A DNA stretch of 10,737 nt from Saprospiraceae bacterium (GCA_020630045.1 JAHDCE010000046.1:1-10737), one strand, 5' to 3'. Counted from the stretch's first letter, positions 1 to 7,284 are shown. The notes: generated by a model from the letters alone, not told the origin. Translations and numbers: made by a program.

Positions 1-1055
1 TTTTCCACTTTTTGCAAAATTTCATACATCCATCGGATGGTATTGGCGACATCATCCTTATGTGCCATTTCCACAGTGGTGTGCATATAACGCAAAGGCA
101 ATGAAATAAGAACGGAAGGAGTTCCACCCTTTGTATAAGCGAATGCGTCCGTATCCGTGCCCGTACTCCTAGATGCCGCTTCACGTTGGAACGGAATGTC
201 CAACTCCATAGCTACATCTTCCGCTAGCCTCACCACATTATTGTGACATGCCGGCGCATACGTGATAGAAGGACCTTTACCGCCTTTTACATCACCATAT
301 TTCTTGGTGCTGACCAATGGCGTGCCGGTGTCATGGGTCACATCGGTTACAATGGCCAAATCTGCATCGAGCGTATAAGCGATCATACTGGCACCTTTCA
401 ATCCGACTTCTTCTTGTACGGAATTTACGATATATAGCGTGTAAGGAAGTTTGACATTGTTTTCCTTAATCAATCGAGCGACTTCGGCGATACAAACACC
501 ACCCATTCGATTGTCCAAAGCCCTTCCGCAATAGTATCGGTCATTCAGTTTGATGAGTTCGTCCGGGTAGGTGATGACACAGCCCACGTGGACACCCATT
601 TCCAATACTTCCTCCTTGTTCTTGGCTCCTATGTCGATAAAAATATTATCCAGGGTAGGAGAGAGTTTTGCATTGTCTCCACGACGAGTATGAATCGCCG
701 GCCAACCGAACACACCCGTTACGATACCGTTCCGGGTATGGATATTAACCCTCTTGGAGGGTGCGATGATATGGTCTGACCCACCATTGCGACAAACCGT
801 AATGAATCCGTCTTCGGAAATATAAGATACGAACCAAGAAATTTCGTCCGCATGGGCTTCGATCACCACCTTGTAATCCTGTCCGGGATTGATGACGCCA
901 TAGACCGTACCATAATTATCCGAGCCCCAATCATCGATATAGGGTTTGAGATATTCTAACCATACTTTTTGACCGGGTGATTCGAATCCCGTAGGAGAAG
1001 CGTTATTCAAATAACGCTCCATGAACTTTTCAGTGTCTTTGTTGATGTATTCCAT
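1..1055 (-). CDS. M42 family metallopeptidase (glutamyl/deblocking aminopeptidase type), 3' end cut by the window
   Basis: This is a cytosolic co-catalytic metallo-aminopeptidase of the M42 (TET/FrvX-like) family; members of the family trim N-terminal residues from peptides. About 351 residues are readable from an ATG at 1055-1053, and the normal family length is about 350-360, so only a few C-terminal residues should be missing at the left edge. Visible signatures are the metal/catalytic motif EAHADE (H68, D70), RALDNR with bridging D181, VQEEVG with catalytic E215 and ligand E216, TDVTHD with D238, and the C-terminal ligand in MHTTVE (H325). All expected ligands are present, so the enzyme should be active. 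It starts 15 nt after the pyrE stop on the same strand, so the two are probably co-transcribed, although no pathway link is evident. There is no Shine-Dalgarno sequence ahead of the start, as is usual in Bacteroidota. The family call is firm; substrate preference cannot be read. Confidence 0.93.
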   Translation of the reverse strand, partial: MEYINKDTEKFMERYLNNASPTGFESPGQKVWLEYLKPYIDDWGSDNYGTVYGVINPGQDYKVVIEAHADEISWFVSYISEDGFITVCRNGGSDHIIAPSKRVNIHTRNGIVTGVFGWPAIHTRRGDNAKLSPTLDNIFIDIGAKNKEEVLEMGVHVGCVITYPDELIKLNDRYYCGRALDNRMGGVCIAEVARLIKENNVKLPYTLYIVNSVQEEVGLKGASMIAYTLDADLAIVTDVTHDTGTPLVSTKKYGDVKGGKGPSITYAPACHNNVVRLAEDVAMELDIPFQREAASRSTGTDTDAFAYTKGGTPSVLISLPLRYMHTTVEMAHKDDVANTIRWMYEILQKVE

Positions 1056-1070
1056 GATGTTTAAAGTAAA

Positions 1071-1709
1071 TCAAGTCAATGTTGGTTGCCATTGTCTCGG
1101 GTTCTGACGCCAAGCTTTTAAAGTAGTGACTTCTCCATGTTGTAGATAACCTTCTTTTACGGCCACCTCTAATAATGTCGGATAATCGGATAGGGTCAAA
1201 AGTGGGCAATCCGCTTTTCGAAAGGCTTCTTCCGCTTCTTGGAAACCATATGAAAACAAGGCAAGAACTCCTACGACTTCCCCGCCGGCTTCTCGAACGG
1301 CTTCCACTGCTTTTAGGCTACTGCCTCCGGTGGAAATCAAATCTTCGATGACCAACACTTTGGAACCGGGAACTAGTTTTCCTTCAATCAAGTTTTGACG
1401 GCCGTGACCCTTCCTTTTGGAACGGACATAAATATTCGGTAAATCCAATACGTCTGCCAATAATGCTCCGTGTGCAATACCGGCCGTTGCGACTCCTGCT
1501 ACCACATCGAATGTTTCGAATGATGCCGATGCCGATTTTAGCCCTTGCTTGACCAAGTTTCGGACTTCGGGAAAGGAGAGTACCAAACGGTTATCACAGT
1601 AAATTGGCGATTGAATACCGGAGGCCCAAGTAAAAGGGTCTTGCGGATTCAGGCGGATTGCCTTAATTTGCAGCAGTTTTTCGGCGAGCGAATGCTTGAT
1701 ATTATCCAT
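1071..1709 (-). CDS. pyrE: Orotate phosphoribosyltransferase
   Basis: This enzyme transfers the phosphoribosyl group of PRPP to orotate, giving orotidine 5'-monophosphate, the fifth step of de novo pyrimidine synthesis, in the cytosol. The 212-residue protein has the usual length. It shows the substrate-site segment SGIQSPIYCDNR (30-41), the flexible catalytic loop with K98, R99, K100, H102 and the IEG ending near 110, and the PRPP-binding motif VLVIEDLISTGGS (118-130) containing the adjacent acidic pair E122-D123. The ATG at 1709 gives a conventional N-terminus (MDNIKHSLAEKLL). It is divergent from the Nudix gene, with 53 nt between the two starts, and is followed 15 nt later by the M42 peptidase. 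No attenuator or UMP-responsive leader is visible in the short 5' region. Confidence 0.95.
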   Translation of the reverse strand: MDNIKHSLAEKLLQIKAIRLNPQDPFTWASGIQSPIYCDNRLVLSFPEVRNLVKQGLKSASASFETFDVVAGVATAGIAHGALLADVLDLPNIYVRSKRKGHGRQNLIEGKLVPGSKVLVIEDLISTGGSSLKAVEAVREAGGEVVGVLALFSYGFQEAEEAFRKADCPLLTLSDYPTLLEVAVKEGYLQHGEVTTLKAWRQNPRQWQPTLT

Positions 1710-1759
1710 GTTCTCATGACCATCCTTCCATTTTCCAGAAGGGATTATTAAAAGAAACG

Positions 1760-1767
1760 CAAATGTA
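1760..1767 (-). promoter_or_regulatory. Candidate -7 promoter element for pyrE
   Basis: Read on the minus strand this is TACATTTG, a perfect match to the Bacteroidota -7 consensus TAnnTTTG, lying about 50 nt upstream of the pyrE start. It overlaps the start codon of the divergent Nudix gene. No good TTTG -33 element is seen at the expected spacing, so the call rests on the -7 box and its position alone. Confidence 0.45.
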
Positions 1768-2380
1768 CAAAATATACATCAATGATAGGCCTTTGACCAT
1801 CGCTCCTTTAAGCGAACAATTGCCATCTACCAAAACCCACCTTTCAGGAGTGTATCTGGGTAACCGTAGGAGCTTGCTCCATTATATCGATGCCTTAGAG
1901 AAGGCCACTGTCGTGGAATCGGTGGGGTTGCATGCTGACAATGTGGATCAGCTTTGGAATGATTTACTAGGAATGTACAAAGTCATTGAAGCCGCCGGAG
2001 GTATCGTCAATAATGATCAAGGAGATATTTTAGCTATTTTCAGAAGGGGGAACTGGGATTTGCCGAAAGGCAAAATCGATCCGGGAGAAACGCCGGAGCA
2101 AGCGGCTGTCCGTGAAGTGGAAGAAGAAACCGGTATTTCCGATATCGAATTGAAATCATTTATAGGAGCCACTTACCATACTTACAAAAACCAAAAAGGG
2201 AAACGGGTGCTAAAGAAAAGTCACTGGTACGCTATGACCGCACCCACCCAAGACTTGGTTCCTCAAGTGGAAGAGGATATTGAACAGGCGATTTGGGTCG
2301 ACGGTGGTGATTTTTTGACCCACCATCATCCGATGTACACCAATATCCGTGAAATTATGCGGATGGTCTTGGAGGAATGA
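1763..2380 (+). CDS. Nudix hydrolase with an N-terminal extension
   Basis: This is a 205-residue member of the Nudix superfamily, Mg2+-dependent pyrophosphohydrolases of nucleoside diphosphate derivatives. The Nudix box is complete at residues 103-125: G103, E109, then REVEEETGI, matching GX5EX7REUXEEXGU, and it is preceded by the common WDLPKGK lead-in. About 75 residues precede the catalytic fold and show no motif I recognise; they may be a dimerisation or substrate-selecting region. The substrate cannot be told: nucleotide-sugar, dinucleotide polyphosphate and oxidised nucleotide hydrolases all share this signature. The gene lies upstream of the photolyase cassette on the same strand with 43 nt between them, so read-through is possible, which would fit a nucleotide-sanitising role, but this is only positional inference. 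Confidence 0.9.
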   Translation: MYKIYINDRPLTIAPLSEQLPSTKTHLSGVYLGNRRSLLHYIDALEKATVVESVGLHADNVDQLWNDLLGMYKVIEAAGGIVNNDQGDILAIFRRGNWDLPKGKIDPGETPEQAAVREVEEETGISDIELKSFIGATYHTYKNQKGKRVLKKSHWYAMTAPTQDLVPQVEEDIEQAIWVDGGDFLTHHHPMYTNIREIMRMVLEE

Positions 2381-2423
2381 TAGGTGAACAATCACAATTT
2401 ATTTCTGTTCCCTTTCCATTCGG

Positions 2424-3896
2424 ATGGAAAAGGAAAGAATCAATATCGTTTGGCTTAAACGCGACCTAAGAGTCAGGGACCACGCACCTTTGGACGCTGC
2501 TGAAAAGGCAGGGCTTCCTTTCCTGATTATTTATGTTTACGAGCCATCTATTATTTCCGCTCAAGATACTTCTTACCGACATCTTTATTTTATTTCGAGT
2601 TCCCTTTCGGGAATGAATGATTTTTTTTTCCCTTACGGGAAAAAAGTGAATATTTTTTATGCTGAAATGCCGGATGTATTGGAAGACCTGGCAGACAGAT
2701 ATGATATCGATTCTATTTTTAGTCACCGGGAGTCCGGGACTCGTATCACTTGGAATAGGGATAAGGTCGTTTTGAAATGGTGTAATGGAAAAGGAATTGT
2801 TTGGAAAGAATTTCAACGAGATGGAATATTAAGAGGTATCATTAATCGAAAGGGATGGGATGCCAAATGGTATTCTTATATGAAACAACCCATCATTAAT
2901 AACGTATATTCAAAATCTGATTTTTCTCTTCGAGAAAATAAATTTCCTTTATCTGGAGAACAGCGTAAAAGATGGTATGAAGATATCGATTCGTTTCAAC
3001 CTCCCGGTGAAAAAAATGCTTGGAAATATTTATATTCTTTTATTAGTGGGCGAGGGATTAATTACAATAAGTACATTTCCAAACCTTTGTTGAGCAGGAA
3101 ATCATGTAGCCGACTTTCACCGTATTTGGCGTGGGGTAATATTTCAATAAGACAAGTTTTTCAATTTGTTAGATCACAACAAGAATACGAAAAATATAAA
3201 AGGCCTTTTTCTTCATTTTTAGAGCGCTTAAAATGGCATTGTCATTTCATTCAAAAATTTGAAGTTGAATGTGATTACGAAATACAATGTGTCAATAAAG
3301 GTTACGCTTCTTTTGAATATGATACGGATAAGGAAAAATTAAATGCTTGGAAAGAAGGGCGCACCGGATTTCCCTTGGTTGACGCTTGTATGAGATGTCT
3401 GCACGAAACCGGTTGGATCAATTTTAGGATGAGGGCGATGCTGGTTTCTTTTCTTTGTCATCACTTGAATCAGAATTGGAAAAACGGAGCTTATCATATA
3501 GCTCGTTTGTTTTTGGATTATGAACCCGGAATTCATTTTCCCCAGATTCAAATGCAAGCGGGTGTGACCGGTGTAAATACCGTTCGGATTTACAATCCGG
3601 TCAAGCAATCTATAGACCATGATCCGGAGGGTAAGTTCATCAAGCGTTGGGTTCCCGAATTAAAAGATATTCCCGTACAACATATTCATGAGCCTTGGAA
3701 GATGACTTGGATGGACCGCATATTTCATAATTTTATTCCGGGGGAAAATTATCCCCTCCCAATAGTCGATATCGAGTTGTCCGGAAAAGAAGCCAGGGAA
3801 AAATTATGGAGTTTTAGAAAACGTAAAAGCGTTCGGAAAGAGCGAAAGGAAATCCTTGAAAAACATACGCGGAATCACCCTAATAGAAGACCATAA
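2424..3896 (+). CDS. Cryptochrome/deoxyribodipyrimidine photolyase family protein with an atypical flavin site
   Basis: This 490-residue protein has the two-domain photolyase/cryptochrome plan: an N-terminal Rossmann-like antenna domain opening with INIVWLKRDLRVRDHAPL (6-23), and a C-terminal all-helical FAD-binding domain (about 220-450) with TGFPLVDACMRCLHETGW (314-331), FRMRAM (334-339) and RIYNPVKQS (388-396). Classical class I enzymes repair cyclobutane pyrimidine dimers with blue light and reduced FAD. By hand alignment to E. coli PhrB, the residue next to flavin N5 (Asn378) falls on H371. The electron-transfer tryptophans W382, W359 and W306 fall on I375, W352 and Y299. The segment DYEPGIH...QIQMQ (365-378) marks a bacterial subgroup I recognise by motif but whose activity I cannot state. 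The C-terminus is strongly basic (about 465-490), which could aid nucleic-acid binding. It is the first gene of the five-gene flavin/photolyase cassette. CPD repair is possible, but a different lesion or signalling role is equally open. Confidence 0.88.
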   Translation: MEKERINIVWLKRDLRVRDHAPLDAAEKAGLPFLIIYVYEPSIISAQDTSYRHLYFISSSLSGMNDFFFPYGKKVNIFYAEMPDVLEDLADRYDIDSIFSHRESGTRITWNRDKVVLKWCNGKGIVWKEFQRDGILRGIINRKGWDAKWYSYMKQPIINNVYSKSDFSLRENKFPLSGEQRKRWYEDIDSFQPPGEKNAWKYLYSFISGRGINYNKYISKPLLSRKSCSRLSPYLAWGNISIRQVFQFVRSQQEYEKYKRPFSSFLERLKWHCHFIQKFEVECDYEIQCVNKGYASFEYDTDKEKLNAWKEGRTGFPLVDACMRCLHETGWINFRMRAMLVSFLCHHLNQNWKNGAYHIARLFLDYEPGIHFPQIQMQAGVTGVNTVRIYNPVKQSIDHDPEGKFIKRWVPELKDIPVQHIHEPWKMTWMDRIFHNFIPGENYPLPIVDIELSGKEAREKLWSFRKRKSVRKERKEILEKHTRNHPNRRP

Positions 3897-3908
3897 ATAT
3901 TTAATTTT

Positions 3909-4550
3909 ATGTATTTGAATAAAAACGATATCAAAAACTTGGATCGGATTTATCGCTTGAATGTGATCAATTCAATCACAGGTATCAAACCGGCCAATTT
4001 GATAGGGACTGTTTCTGGCGAGGGTATTGAAAATTTGGCAATATTTTCTTCAGTGGTACACCTAGGAAGCAATCCTCCTCTCATCGGTATGTTTTCACGG
4101 CCGGACAAGGAAGTTAGACGACATACCTTGGAAAATATAAAGAGCAATGAAGTATACACGATTAATCACGTAAAAAAGGATCATGCCAAGCAGGCACATT
4201 ATACTTCCGCTAAGTTTGACGATGACGAATCCGAGTTCGAGAAATGTGGTTTTACACCAGAATATTTAGAAGGCTACGCAGCTCCATTTGTGAAAGAAAG
4301 TTCGTGTAAAATTGGATTAGGATTACGCGATTTGATACCTATACGAACCAATAATACATTGTTGATTGTCGGTGAAATATTGCACCTGATTGTGCCCGAT
4401 GAAATTGTGGATGAAAAAGGACAATTTGATTTGACAAAAATGGAAGGGACAGGTGTGTCAGGATTGAATGTTTACTATGGATTTGAAAAAATAAATCAGT
4501 TTCCATATGCTAGGAAAGAAGAACTTCCCGAGTTTAAAAAGTCCGTATGA
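3909..4550 (+). CDS. Flavin reductase family protein (FMN-binding split barrel)
   Basis: This 213-residue protein belongs to the flavin reductase-like/DIM6-NTAB family (COG1853-type split barrel), whose members bind FMN or reduce free flavin with NAD(P)H. Supporting segments are NSITGIKPANLIGTVS (21-36), NLAIFSSVVHLGSNPPLIGM (42-61) and the following RPD...RHTLENI stretch, which is the usual flavin-binding core order. It lies 12 nt after the first photolyase gene, and its stop overlaps the start of the DUF2256 gene (ATGA at 4547-4550), so translation is likely coupled. Because photolyases need fully reduced FAD, the neighbour position suggests it may supply or maintain reduced flavin in the dark; that link is inference. 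Alternatives are a flavoredoxin-like electron carrier or a ferric reductase. Confidence 0.85.
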   Translation: MYLNKNDIKNLDRIYRLNVINSITGIKPANLIGTVSGEGIENLAIFSSVVHLGSNPPLIGMFSRPDKEVRRHTLENIKSNEVYTINHVKKDHAKQAHYTSAKFDDDESEFEKCGFTPEYLEGYAAPFVKESSCKIGLGLRDLIPIRTNNTLLIVGEILHLIVPDEIVDEKGQFDLTKMEGTGVSGLNVYYGFEKINQFPYARKEELPEFKKSV

Positions 4551-4681
4551 AAAAGAAAAAACAACATTTGCCGAGTAAGATTTGCGTAGTGTGCAAACGA
4601 CCGTTCAATTGGCGGAAAAAATGGGAGAAAGTTTGGCATGAAGTCAAATATTGCAGTGAGCGTTGTAGAAGGAATAAATAA
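4547..4681 (+). CDS. DUF2256 family zinc-knuckle small protein
   Basis: This is a 44-residue basic protein. It has four cysteines in two pairs (C13-x2-C16 and C36-x3-C40) flanking a conserved aromatic/basic block with CKRPFNWRKKWEKVW at 16-30, which is the DUF2256 pattern. The cysteine spacing predicts one structural zinc site. The family has no assigned function that I know of; it is repeatedly found beside photolyase/cryptochrome genes. Here its start overlaps the flavin reductase stop by 4 nt and its own stop lies 3 nt before the second photolyase, so it is embedded in the operon. The high Lys/Arg and Trp content would suit nucleic-acid contact, but that is inference. Confidence 0.88.
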   Translation: MKKKKQHLPSKICVVCKRPFNWRKKWEKVWHEVKYCSERCRRNK

Positions 4682-4684
4682 GAT

Positions 4685-6169
4685 ATGAATGCTGTAAATA
4701 TTATTTTTCCGAATCAATTATTCGAGCATCATCCATTCATCGGAAATGGTGCTGAAAATATATTAGTGGAAGAATATTTGTTTTTCCGTCACTACGAATT
4801 TCACAAAAGAAAAATCGCTTTTCATCGGGAAACGATGAAGAAGTATGAACGATATCTGATATCCCAAAAATTAAAGGTTAAATATGTTTCGTCAAATGAT
4901 ACATTGTCCGATATCAGAAAACTCATTCCTTATCTCAATAGTAAAGGAGTGGAGAAAATTCATATCATAGACCCGGTAGATGATTGGTTAATGATCCGAA
5001 CCCGGAAAGCTGCCTCCGAATCTGGACTAGACCTCGAGGTAGGTGAGAGTCCCATGTTCCTAAATACGAATGATGATTTATATCCTTTTTTCCGGAAGGA
5101 AAAAAAGAAGTTTTTCCAAACGTCATTTTATATAGAGCAACGTAAAAAACGAAACATCCTAGTCGATAATGAATCGAATCCCCTAGGCGGTAAATGGTCT
5201 TTCGACAAGGAGAATCGGAAAAAATACCCTAGGAAAAAAAATCCACCGAATATTTATTTTCCGAAGAAGGATTCCTTTTCGAATGAAGCGGAAAAGTACG
5301 TGTCGGAAAATTTTGAAAAAGCTCCTGGCGAATTGGAGGATTCTATCGTTTATCCTTCGGATTTTCGACAGGCAGAATCGTGGTTGTCGCAATTTTTCGA
5401 ATACAGGTTTTTTGAGTTCGGAGATTATGAAGATGCGATGGTTCAGCAAGAATGCATATTACATCATAGTGTACTTACTCCGATGCTGAATATTGGTTTA
5501 ATAACTCCTCAAAAGGTATTGGATATGACCTTGGAATTCGGTGAAAAGGAAAACGTACCGATGAACTCCTTAGAAGGTTTTGTCCGACAAATCGTAGGTT
5601 GGAGGGAGTTCATACGCGGTATTTATGTCGTCAAGGGAGGTGAAGAAAGGACGAAGAACTTTTGGAATTTCAAAAGGAAAATTCCTGTATCGTTTTACCG
5701 GGCCGATACCGGCGTATTACCTGTAGATACCGTCATAAATAAAGTCATGAAAACCGGTTATTGCCACCACATCGAAAGGTTGATGGTATTGGGCAATTTT
5801 ATGCTACTTTGCGAATTTGACCCGGACGAAGTATATCGTTGGTTTATGGAGCTCTTTATCGATGCTTATGACTGGGTGATGGTGCCCAACGTATATGGCA
5901 TGAGCCAATTCGCAGACGGTGGACTGATGTCTACAAAACCATACATCAGTGGCAGCAATTATTTAAAAAAGATGTCGGATTTCCCGAAAGGGGATTGGGA
6001 AGAAACTTGGGACGCTTTGTTTTGGAGGTTCATGCATGTCCATCGGTCGTTTTTTTTGAAAAATCCGAGACTGGGTATGTTGGTTAGGAATTTTGATAAA
6101 ATGAATGCCGAAAAACAACAACGATTATTGAATAAGGCCGATGGGTTTTTAAAATCTTTAGACGAATGA
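4685..6169 (+). CDS. Cryptochrome/photolyase-related protein of the FeS-BCP (PhrB-like) family, lacking the iron-sulfur ligands
   Basis: This 494-residue protein matches the deoxyribodipyrimidine photolyase-related family that includes Agrobacterium PhrB, a prokaryotic (6-4) photolyase. It has an N-terminal antenna domain (starting NIIFPNQLF, 5-13), a linker rich in Lys/Arg (137-195), and an FAD domain with GYCHHIERLMVLGNF (358-372), DAYDWVMVPNVYGMSQFADGG (393-413) and KPYISGSNYLKKMSD (418-432). Using remembered PhrB numbering, the lesion-site residues His365/His366 and Tyr424/Tyr430 map at a constant offset of 4 to H361/H362 and Y420/Y426. The same offset places the four cluster cysteines (350, 438, 441, 454) near residues 346, 434, 437 and 450; position 346 is Pro, 434 is Pro, and no Cys occurs anywhere after C376. 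The cluster therefore cannot form in the usual way. It is in the middle of the cassette, 3 nt after DUF2256 and overlapping the next gene by 4 nt. (6-4) repair is the best guess; a photoreceptor is possible. Confidence 0.9.
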   Translation: MNAVNIIFPNQLFEHHPFIGNGAENILVEEYLFFRHYEFHKRKIAFHRETMKKYERYLISQKLKVKYVSSNDTLSDIRKLIPYLNSKGVEKIHIIDPVDDWLMIRTRKAASESGLDLEVGESPMFLNTNDDLYPFFRKEKKKFFQTSFYIEQRKKRNILVDNESNPLGGKWSFDKENRKKYPRKKNPPNIYFPKKDSFSNEAEKYVSENFEKAPGELEDSIVYPSDFRQAESWLSQFFEYRFFEFGDYEDAMVQQECILHHSVLTPMLNIGLITPQKVLDMTLEFGEKENVPMNSLEGFVRQIVGWREFIRGIYVVKGGEERTKNFWNFKRKIPVSFYRADTGVLPVDTVINKVMKTGYCHHIERLMVLGNFMLLCEFDPDEVYRWFMELFIDAYDWVMVPNVYGMSQFADGGLMSTKPYISGSNYLKKMSDFPKGDWEETWDALFWRFMHVHRSFFLKNPRLGMLVRNFDKMNAEKQQRLLNKADGFLKSLDE

Positions 6170-6462
6170 AAATTATCAAGAAATATGAGTTGGAAGAACG
6201 GGATGTAGACAGGATCGTTAATATGGCCTGGGAAGATCGAACGCCTTTTGATGCGATAACCGCTCAATTCGGACTTTCCGAAGCGGAGGTCATTAAGCTG
6301 ATGAAGCACGAGATGAAACTCAAAAATTGGAAAAAATGGCGTAAACGAGTACAAGGACGAAAAACCAAACACGCCAAATTAAGAAACGAGGAAGTCGCTC
6401 GGTTCAAATCGTCCGCTCAAAAACATATTACCAAATTCAGGATCTCAAAAAAGAAATATTGA
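6166..6462 (+). CDS. TIGR03643 family small basic protein
   Basis: This 98-residue protein is recognised from the family pattern: NMAWEDRTPFDAITAQFGLS (19-38), EVIKLMKHEM (41-50), then WRKRVQGRKTKHAKLR (58-73) and a basic tail with KFRISKKK (90-97). The family is conserved but has no assigned function that I know of, and is typically found near cryptochrome/photolyase genes. Residues about 11-50 look like a short helix-turn-helix-type bundle, and the second half is dense in Lys/Arg, so DNA or RNA binding is plausible but not shown. The ATG overlaps the stop of the second photolyase (ATGA, 6166-6169), consistent with translational coupling and with this being the last gene of the cassette. Confidence 0.87.
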   Translation: MKIIKKYELEERDVDRIVNMAWEDRTPFDAITAQFGLSEAEVIKLMKHEMKLKNWKKWRKRVQGRKTKHAKLRNEEVARFKSSAQKHITKFRISKKKY

Positions 6463-6527
6463 TGGAGGTCGAAGCCAACCATTTCCTTACCTTGTCCGTT
6501 AGATGAATTGTTGTCAACACAATAGTA

Positions 6528-7256
6528 ATGGGGGAAAAAAATACCAAATTCAAAACCAGTTTGTATTTCGCCTTGAGCGTTATCATCGTTTTATGGGTGG
6601 TACACCTTTTTCAAGTAGGTTTGGATTTGCCTTTGTGGAAATATGGCGTTTTGCCACGCAAAGTCGAAGGACTAAAAGGCATATTCCTATCCCCGTTTAT
6701 TCATAGTGTCAAACGTTGGTCGCATATCATCAACAACTCCGTCCCCTTGTTCGTCTCCATGTTCATTATCATGTATTTCTACAGGACGGTGGCATACAAA
6801 AGCATGTTATTCGTTTACCTCCTAACGGGAATCGCCGTTTGGTTGACTGCCCGTGGTTACAATTACCATATCGGAGCCAGCGGAGTGGTTTACGGATTGG
6901 TCTCGTTTATATTCTGGACGGGCGTTTTTCGCAGAAGTATCCGATCCATCATCTTGGCTTTGATTATGATTGTCCTTTATTCCGGAATGTTGGCCGGATT
7001 GTTTCCCGACCCCGAAGGCATCATTTCTTGGGAAAGCCATCTTGCCGGGGGCTTGGTGGGCTTAGCCGTCGCATTCCAATTCCGCAATGTTTTAGAACCC
7101 GACGAATTAATGGATTTTGAAAAAGAAGCCGAAGAAGAACGTGCTCCCGAATATTTCCTACCTAGGGATACTTTTGAAAAAACAAAGGAAGAACGGGAAC
7201 GAGAAACGTACCTTAACAACTACCGATGGTTTTCTTCCCGAGATGACGAATATTGA
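6528..7256 (+). CDS. Rhomboid family intramembrane serine protease
   Basis: This 242-residue polytopic inner-membrane protein carries the rhomboid catalytic dyad: Ser118 in GASG (116-119) and His171 in ESHLAGG (169-175). The H-x3-N pair before TM2 (H66, N70 in SHIINN) is also kept; it lines the active site in GlpG-type enzymes. Hydrophobic segments are visible at about 11-30, 73-88, 92-107, 117-132, 139-157 and 172-184, giving the six-helix core. The last 50 residues (about 190-242) are highly charged and should be cytoplasmic; their role is unknown. The first ATG after the TIGR03643 gene (66 nt gap) gives a sensible N-terminus just before TM1. A TACCTTGT sequence at 6488-6495 resembles a -7 box imperfectly, so it may be transcribed apart from the cassette. 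Substrates cannot be inferred from context. Confidence 0.92.
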   Translation: MGEKNTKFKTSLYFALSVIIVLWVVHLFQVGLDLPLWKYGVLPRKVEGLKGIFLSPFIHSVKRWSHIINNSVPLFVSMFIIMYFYRTVAYKSMLFVYLLTGIAVWLTARGYNYHIGASGVVYGLVSFIFWTGVFRRSIRSIILALIMIVLYSGMLAGLFPDPEGIISWESHLAGGLVGLAVAFQFRNVLEPDELMDFEKEAEEERAPEYFLPRDTFEKTKEERERETYLNNYRWFSSRDDEY

Positions 7257-7284
7257 CACTTCTTATCATTCCCTTTCTATTGTT

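Noticed and set aside
243..779. Short plus-strand ORFs at 243-437 and 588-779
   Set aside because: They lie opposite the M42 peptidase, whose minus-strand frame has all metal ligands; their translations show no domain and no sensible start context.
5959..6372. 137-codon minus-strand ORF across the photolyase/TIGR03643 junction
   Set aside because: Both sense genes are recognisable with conserved motifs through this region; the antisense product is a low-complexity Phe/Ser-rich shadow.
6510..6520. Palindrome TGTTGTCAACA upstream of the rhomboid gene
   Set aside because: Only 5-bp arms around one base; this is expected by chance at this frequency and no second copy is seen nearby.
6716..7120. 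134-codon plus-strand ORF overlapping the rhomboid gene
   Set aside because: It is in another frame of the rhomboid protease, whose GASG and ESHLAGG motifs fix the real frame; the alternative translation is His/Arg-rich noise.
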